From Nitrososphaera sp. UBA210 (GTDB lineage: Archaea; Thermoproteota; Nitrososphaeria; Nitrososphaerales; Nitrososphaeraceae), in the NCBI GenBank assembly GCA_002494895.1, contig DADA01000076.1, positions 1-6,725 of the forward strand: a DNA stretch of 6,725 nucleotides, read 5' to 3'. Every line of letters begins with the position of its first letter. Position 1 is the first letter of the stretch. The notes under the pieces are model-generated. The model was not told the DNA's origin. It searched no databases and worked only from the letters and a program-made list of their open reading frames with translations. Below are positions 5,229 through 6,725 of the stretch, piece after piece. The position numbers and the translations under genes are program-made.

Positions 5229-5460
5229 GTGCCGACTGGCAGAAAGAAGAACGATCTGTCGCGCATCTATGCACCGGGTAAAGGCTCGATGCAAACGAGA
5301 ACGTGGCAGTTGACGCCTCAGGTTGACGGGTAAATCCGTGTTCAACGGAACGCGGAAGTCCAAAACACGAGGCGGCAAGGGCTGACCGCATGATTGCAAA
5401 GGAACCTGTTCTTGCAATCATCAACGGAAAGCAACAGGTCTTTGAAATGCCAGTTCGGCT
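5229..5460 (+). pseudogene. Possible small gene broken by two one-base shifts, or unknown structured RNA
   Basis: A leaderless GTG at 5229 opens only 34 codons (MPTGRKKNDLSRIYAPGKGS...QLTPQVDG) before TAA at 5331-5333. Removing one G from GGG 5328-5330 continues as KSVFNGTRKSKTRGGKG then stop; removing one G from GGG 5379-5381 carries on as ADRMIAKEPVLAIINGKQ and QVFEMPVRL. The composite, about 75 residues, is hydrophilic and protein-like, with a basic N-terminus and a strand-like end, but I know no family for it and no natural stop appears before the frame runs antisense into the next gene. The same stretch can fold: GGTGC 5228-5232 with GCACC 5271-5275, TCCGT-GTTCA-ACGGA (5335-5349), and a 10-bp hairpin at 5390-5421. 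An RNA gene is thus the alternative. The region holds no other convincing ORF on either strand. Confidence 0.33.
5390..5421 (+). repeat. 10-bp perfect inverted repeat (hairpin)
   Basis: ATGATTGCAA (5390-5399) and TTGCAATCAT (5412-5421) are exact inverted complements around a 12-base loop that can itself pair GAA with TTC. It would form a stable RNA stem. It is followed by T-poor sequence, so it does not look like a standard terminator for either neighbour. Confidence 0.55.
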
Positions 5461-5964
5461 TTACTCTCTTCCACGTTCTTTAATGATTTTGACGGCAGAG
5501 AGCGCGTCATTTGCTTTCAGGATTCTTACGCGATTCCGCTCGTCAAGAAATTTGTCCCCGTACTCATCGGCCACTCCGCCGCTGCCTGCGATACCCACTA
5601 TGACTTTTCTTTTCATGTAGCCCACGCCCATTTCAATAAGGGTGCCAACTCCGCCGCCAATGGCAATTATGCCATCCGCTGACGATGCCACGACAAAGTC
5701 CCTTGCGTAGCCTATACCAGTGCAAATCACCACGTCGCAGAATTCGTTTGCGTACGAGAATTCCTCCTGCGGGATGATGCCCACCGTCGCTCCGCCGTTT
5801 TCCCTGGCTCCCTTACAGGCAGCTTCCATTACGCCGCCCAGGCCGCCACATACAAGTACAGCACCCGCGCGGGCGATCTCTTTTCCCGTATCATAGGCGA
5901 TCTGTCTTGCCACTTCTGAACACTCTGTGTTGTATCCGATGACTGCGATCTGTAGCTTGCGCAT
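5461..5964 (-). CDS. TIGR00725/LOG-like Rossmann nucleotide-binding protein
   Basis: This 167-residue single-domain protein belongs to the SLOG/LOG superfamily, which includes lysine-decarboxylase-like cytokinin-activating phosphoribohydrolases and the molybdenum cofactor carrier protein. Visible signatures are MRKLQIAVIG (1-10), CGGLGGVMEAACKGA (39-53), GIIP (62-65), ARDF with R88 (87-90), and AIGGGVGTLIE (101-111). The last corresponds to the PGGxGTxxE motif of LOG enzymes but with Gly in place of Pro, as in the TIGR00725 subgroup. The substrate is unknown: nucleotide or MoCo binding is likely, and phosphoribohydrolase activity is possible through E111 and R88. I use the ATG at 5962-5964; the frame also has a TTG two codons upstream. 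A TATA box centred 27 bp before the ATG supports leaderless translation. It is divergent from a phosphoribosyltransferase, a suggestive pairing for base or nucleotide salvage, though the family alone does not prove it. Confidence 0.85.
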   Translation of the reverse strand: MRKLQIAVIGYNTECSEVARQIAYDTGKEIARAGAVLVCGGLGGVMEAACKGARENGGATVGIIPQEEFSYANEFCDVVICTGIGYARDFVVASSADGIIAIGGGVGTLIEMGVGYMKRKVIVGIAGSGGVADEYGDKFLDERNRVRILKANDALSAVKIIKERGRE

Positions 5965-5987
5965 GAACAACAGCTCGACCCTGCTGG

Positions 5988-5995
5988 ATTATAAT
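5988..5995 (-). promoter_or_regulatory. TATA box of the LOG-like gene
   Basis: ATTATAAT is centred 27 bp before the minus-strand ATG at 5964 and is followed by no recognisable RBS, fitting a leaderless transcript. Confidence 0.6.
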
Positions 5996-6030
5996 TTTTG
6001 CAGCTCGTCACTGCATTGACTCGTCAAGAC

Positions 6031-6037
6031 TTAAAAA
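6031..6037 (+). promoter_or_regulatory. TATA box of the phosphoribosyltransferase gene
   Basis: TTAAAAA is centred 25 bp before the GTG at 6059. Together with the box at 5988-5995 it forms a short divergent promoter region of 94 bp between the two start codons. Confidence 0.6.
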
Positions 6038-6058
6038 CACAGGCGGGCAAAGCATATC

Positions 6059-6700
6059 GTGAAGTTCCGTGACCGGGCTGACGCCGGCCGCATCCTAGCG
6101 GAGAGACTTGCACAGGAAGCAAGTAGCAAGCCAACTGTGGTTCTGGGAATCCCCCGGGGCGGCGTGATACTTGCAGACATTGTCGCAAGTAGACTCGGAA
6201 CGGACTTTGACATTGTAATTCCAAGAAAGCTCGGGGCGCCGACAAACGAGGAGCTGGCCATAGGGGCCGTGATGGAAGACGGGACTTCCTACATCAACCG
6301 GTACCTGACAGACGCACTGCGTGTGCCACAGGACTATATCGAGAAGGAAAAAGCCAGGCAAATCGAGGAGATTGCTCGCAGGGCGGCTACGTATCGAAAA
6401 CTCGGGATGGCTTATGGGATAGCAGGCAAGCAGGCGATCCTTGTTGACGATGGAATCGCGACCGGGGCGACAGTGATTGCTTCAGCAAGATGGGTAAGAA
6501 AACACAGCCCGACCAGTCTGACCGTGGCAGTTCCAGTTGCGCCCATCCAGTCAGTGGAGGTTCTGCAACACGAATCGGACCGCGTCCTTTCCATTGAAAC
6601 TCCTCGCGACTTTGCTTCTGTCGGACAATTCTACGAAGAGTTCTCACCGGTCTCTGACGACGAGATCAGGGCCATAATGCGCGCCAGAAACCTGCTGTAG
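6059..6700 (+). CDS. Phosphoribosyltransferase-fold protein (COG1926 type)
   Basis: This 213-residue protein has the type I phosphoribosyltransferase signature: hydrophobic strand plus two acidic residues plus the PRPP loop, AILVDDGIATGAT (126-138). An upstream PPi-loop-like strand VVLGIPRGGV (27-36) contains R33-G-G, and DIVIPRKLGAP (51-61) follows, both typical of the COG1926 'predicted phosphoribosyltransferase' group. A hood-like helical segment (about 85-118) and a C-terminal FYEEFSPVSDDEI (191-203) complete the family profile. In bacteria relatives are often fused to hydrolases; here the domain stands alone at normal length. The acceptor base is unknown: these proteins lack the specificity loops of hypoxanthine, uracil or orotate enzymes, so naming a substrate would be a guess. 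The GTG start is supported by a TATA box 25 bp upstream. The divergent LOG-like neighbour could process a related nucleotide. Confidence 0.88.
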   Translation: MKFRDRADAGRILAERLAQEASSKPTVVLGIPRGGVILADIVASRLGTDFDIVIPRKLGAPTNEELAIGAVMEDGTSYINRYLTDALRVPQDYIEKEKARQIEEIARRAATYRKLGMAYGIAGKQAILVDDGIATGATVIASARWVRKHSPTSLTVAVPVAPIQSVEVLQHESDRVLSIETPRDFASVGQFYEEFSPVSDDEIRAIMRARNLL

Positions 6701-6725
6701 AACTATTATATGGCGCGTTCATCGC

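Noticed and set aside
5170..5424. 84-codon minus-strand ORF covering the 5174-5424 gap
   Set aside because: Rich in Ser, Arg, His and Cys like a shadow frame, starts inside the hairpin, has no TATA-like box upstream, and overlaps the hbd stop; the plus strand of the gap has the better promoter.
5221..5440. C/D box sRNA in the gap after hbd
   Set aside because: ATGATAG and CTGA resemble boxes C and D, but spacing and a second C'/D' pair do not fit a normal archaeal C/D sRNA.
5390..5620. 76-codon plus-strand ORF
   Set aside because: Its second half is antisense to the conserved C-terminus of the LOG-like protein; only the first 20 or so codons could be meaningful, and those are covered by the possible broken gene.
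1..6725. CRISPR array, insertion sequence, integrase or tRNA gene
   Set aside because: No regularly spaced direct repeats, transposase motifs, terminal inverted repeats or cloverleaf folds were seen on either strand.
6701..6725. TATA-like TATTATATGG after the phosphoribosyltransferase
   Set aside because: It may serve a gene beyond the window edge, but with only 25 bases left nothing can be supported.

Overview
The window looks like chromosome from an ammonia-oxidising thaumarchaeon (Nitrososphaerota), most likely of the soil Nitrososphaera type with roughly balanced GC. The evidence is a long-form 3-hydroxybutyryl-CoA dehydrogenase of the kind used in the thaumarchaeal 3-hydroxypropionate/4-hydroxybutyrate cycle, an archaeal-type RNase P RNA, an archaeal/eukaryal Tsr3 rRNA-modification enzyme, and a small protein resembling the thaumarchaeal NitrOD5 family. 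Almost every gene has a TATA-like box about 25-31 bp before an ATG, GTG or TTG start, so nearly all transcripts should be leaderless. No similarity search was possible; family names come from motif recognition.

Left part (1-1000), visibly more AT-rich, all on the minus strand: a hypothetical protein cut by the window edge (1-482); a 31-codon membrane-peptide ORF just upstream (515-610) that may be the frameshifted N-terminus of the same gene; and the 84-residue NitrOD5-like protein (647-901). Upstream of the latter is a helically phased cluster of TGTGCA/TGCACA sites.

Information-processing block (about 1081-3918): the RNase P RNA gene (minus, about 1081-1370), its TATA box overlapping the stop codon of tsr3 (minus, 1391-1897). 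Divergent from tsr3, and sharing a compact back-to-back promoter, is an XPB-like SF2 helicase (plus, 1960-3264) that ends in a candidate PCNA-binding peptide. Its 3' end overlaps by 6 bp the 3' end of a convergent gene (minus, 3259-3918) encoding an unrecognised protein with a nuclease-fold-like D...ExE-TG signature.

Metabolic block (4010-6700): 3-hydroxybutyryl-CoA dehydrogenase (plus); a 287-bp gap with its own TATA box, a 10-bp palindrome, a strong hairpin and what reads like a small gene broken by two one-base shifts (or else an unknown structured RNA); a TIGR00725/LOG-like nucleotide-binding protein (minus); and, divergent from it, a phosphoribosyltransferase of the COG1926 type (plus).

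The protein-coding genes are mostly single transcription units in alternating orientation, not a long operon. No CRISPR array, insertion sequence, integrase or tRNA was seen. The best leads are the split or frameshifted loci at 1-610 and 5229-5460, and the convergent helicase/nuclease-like pair.
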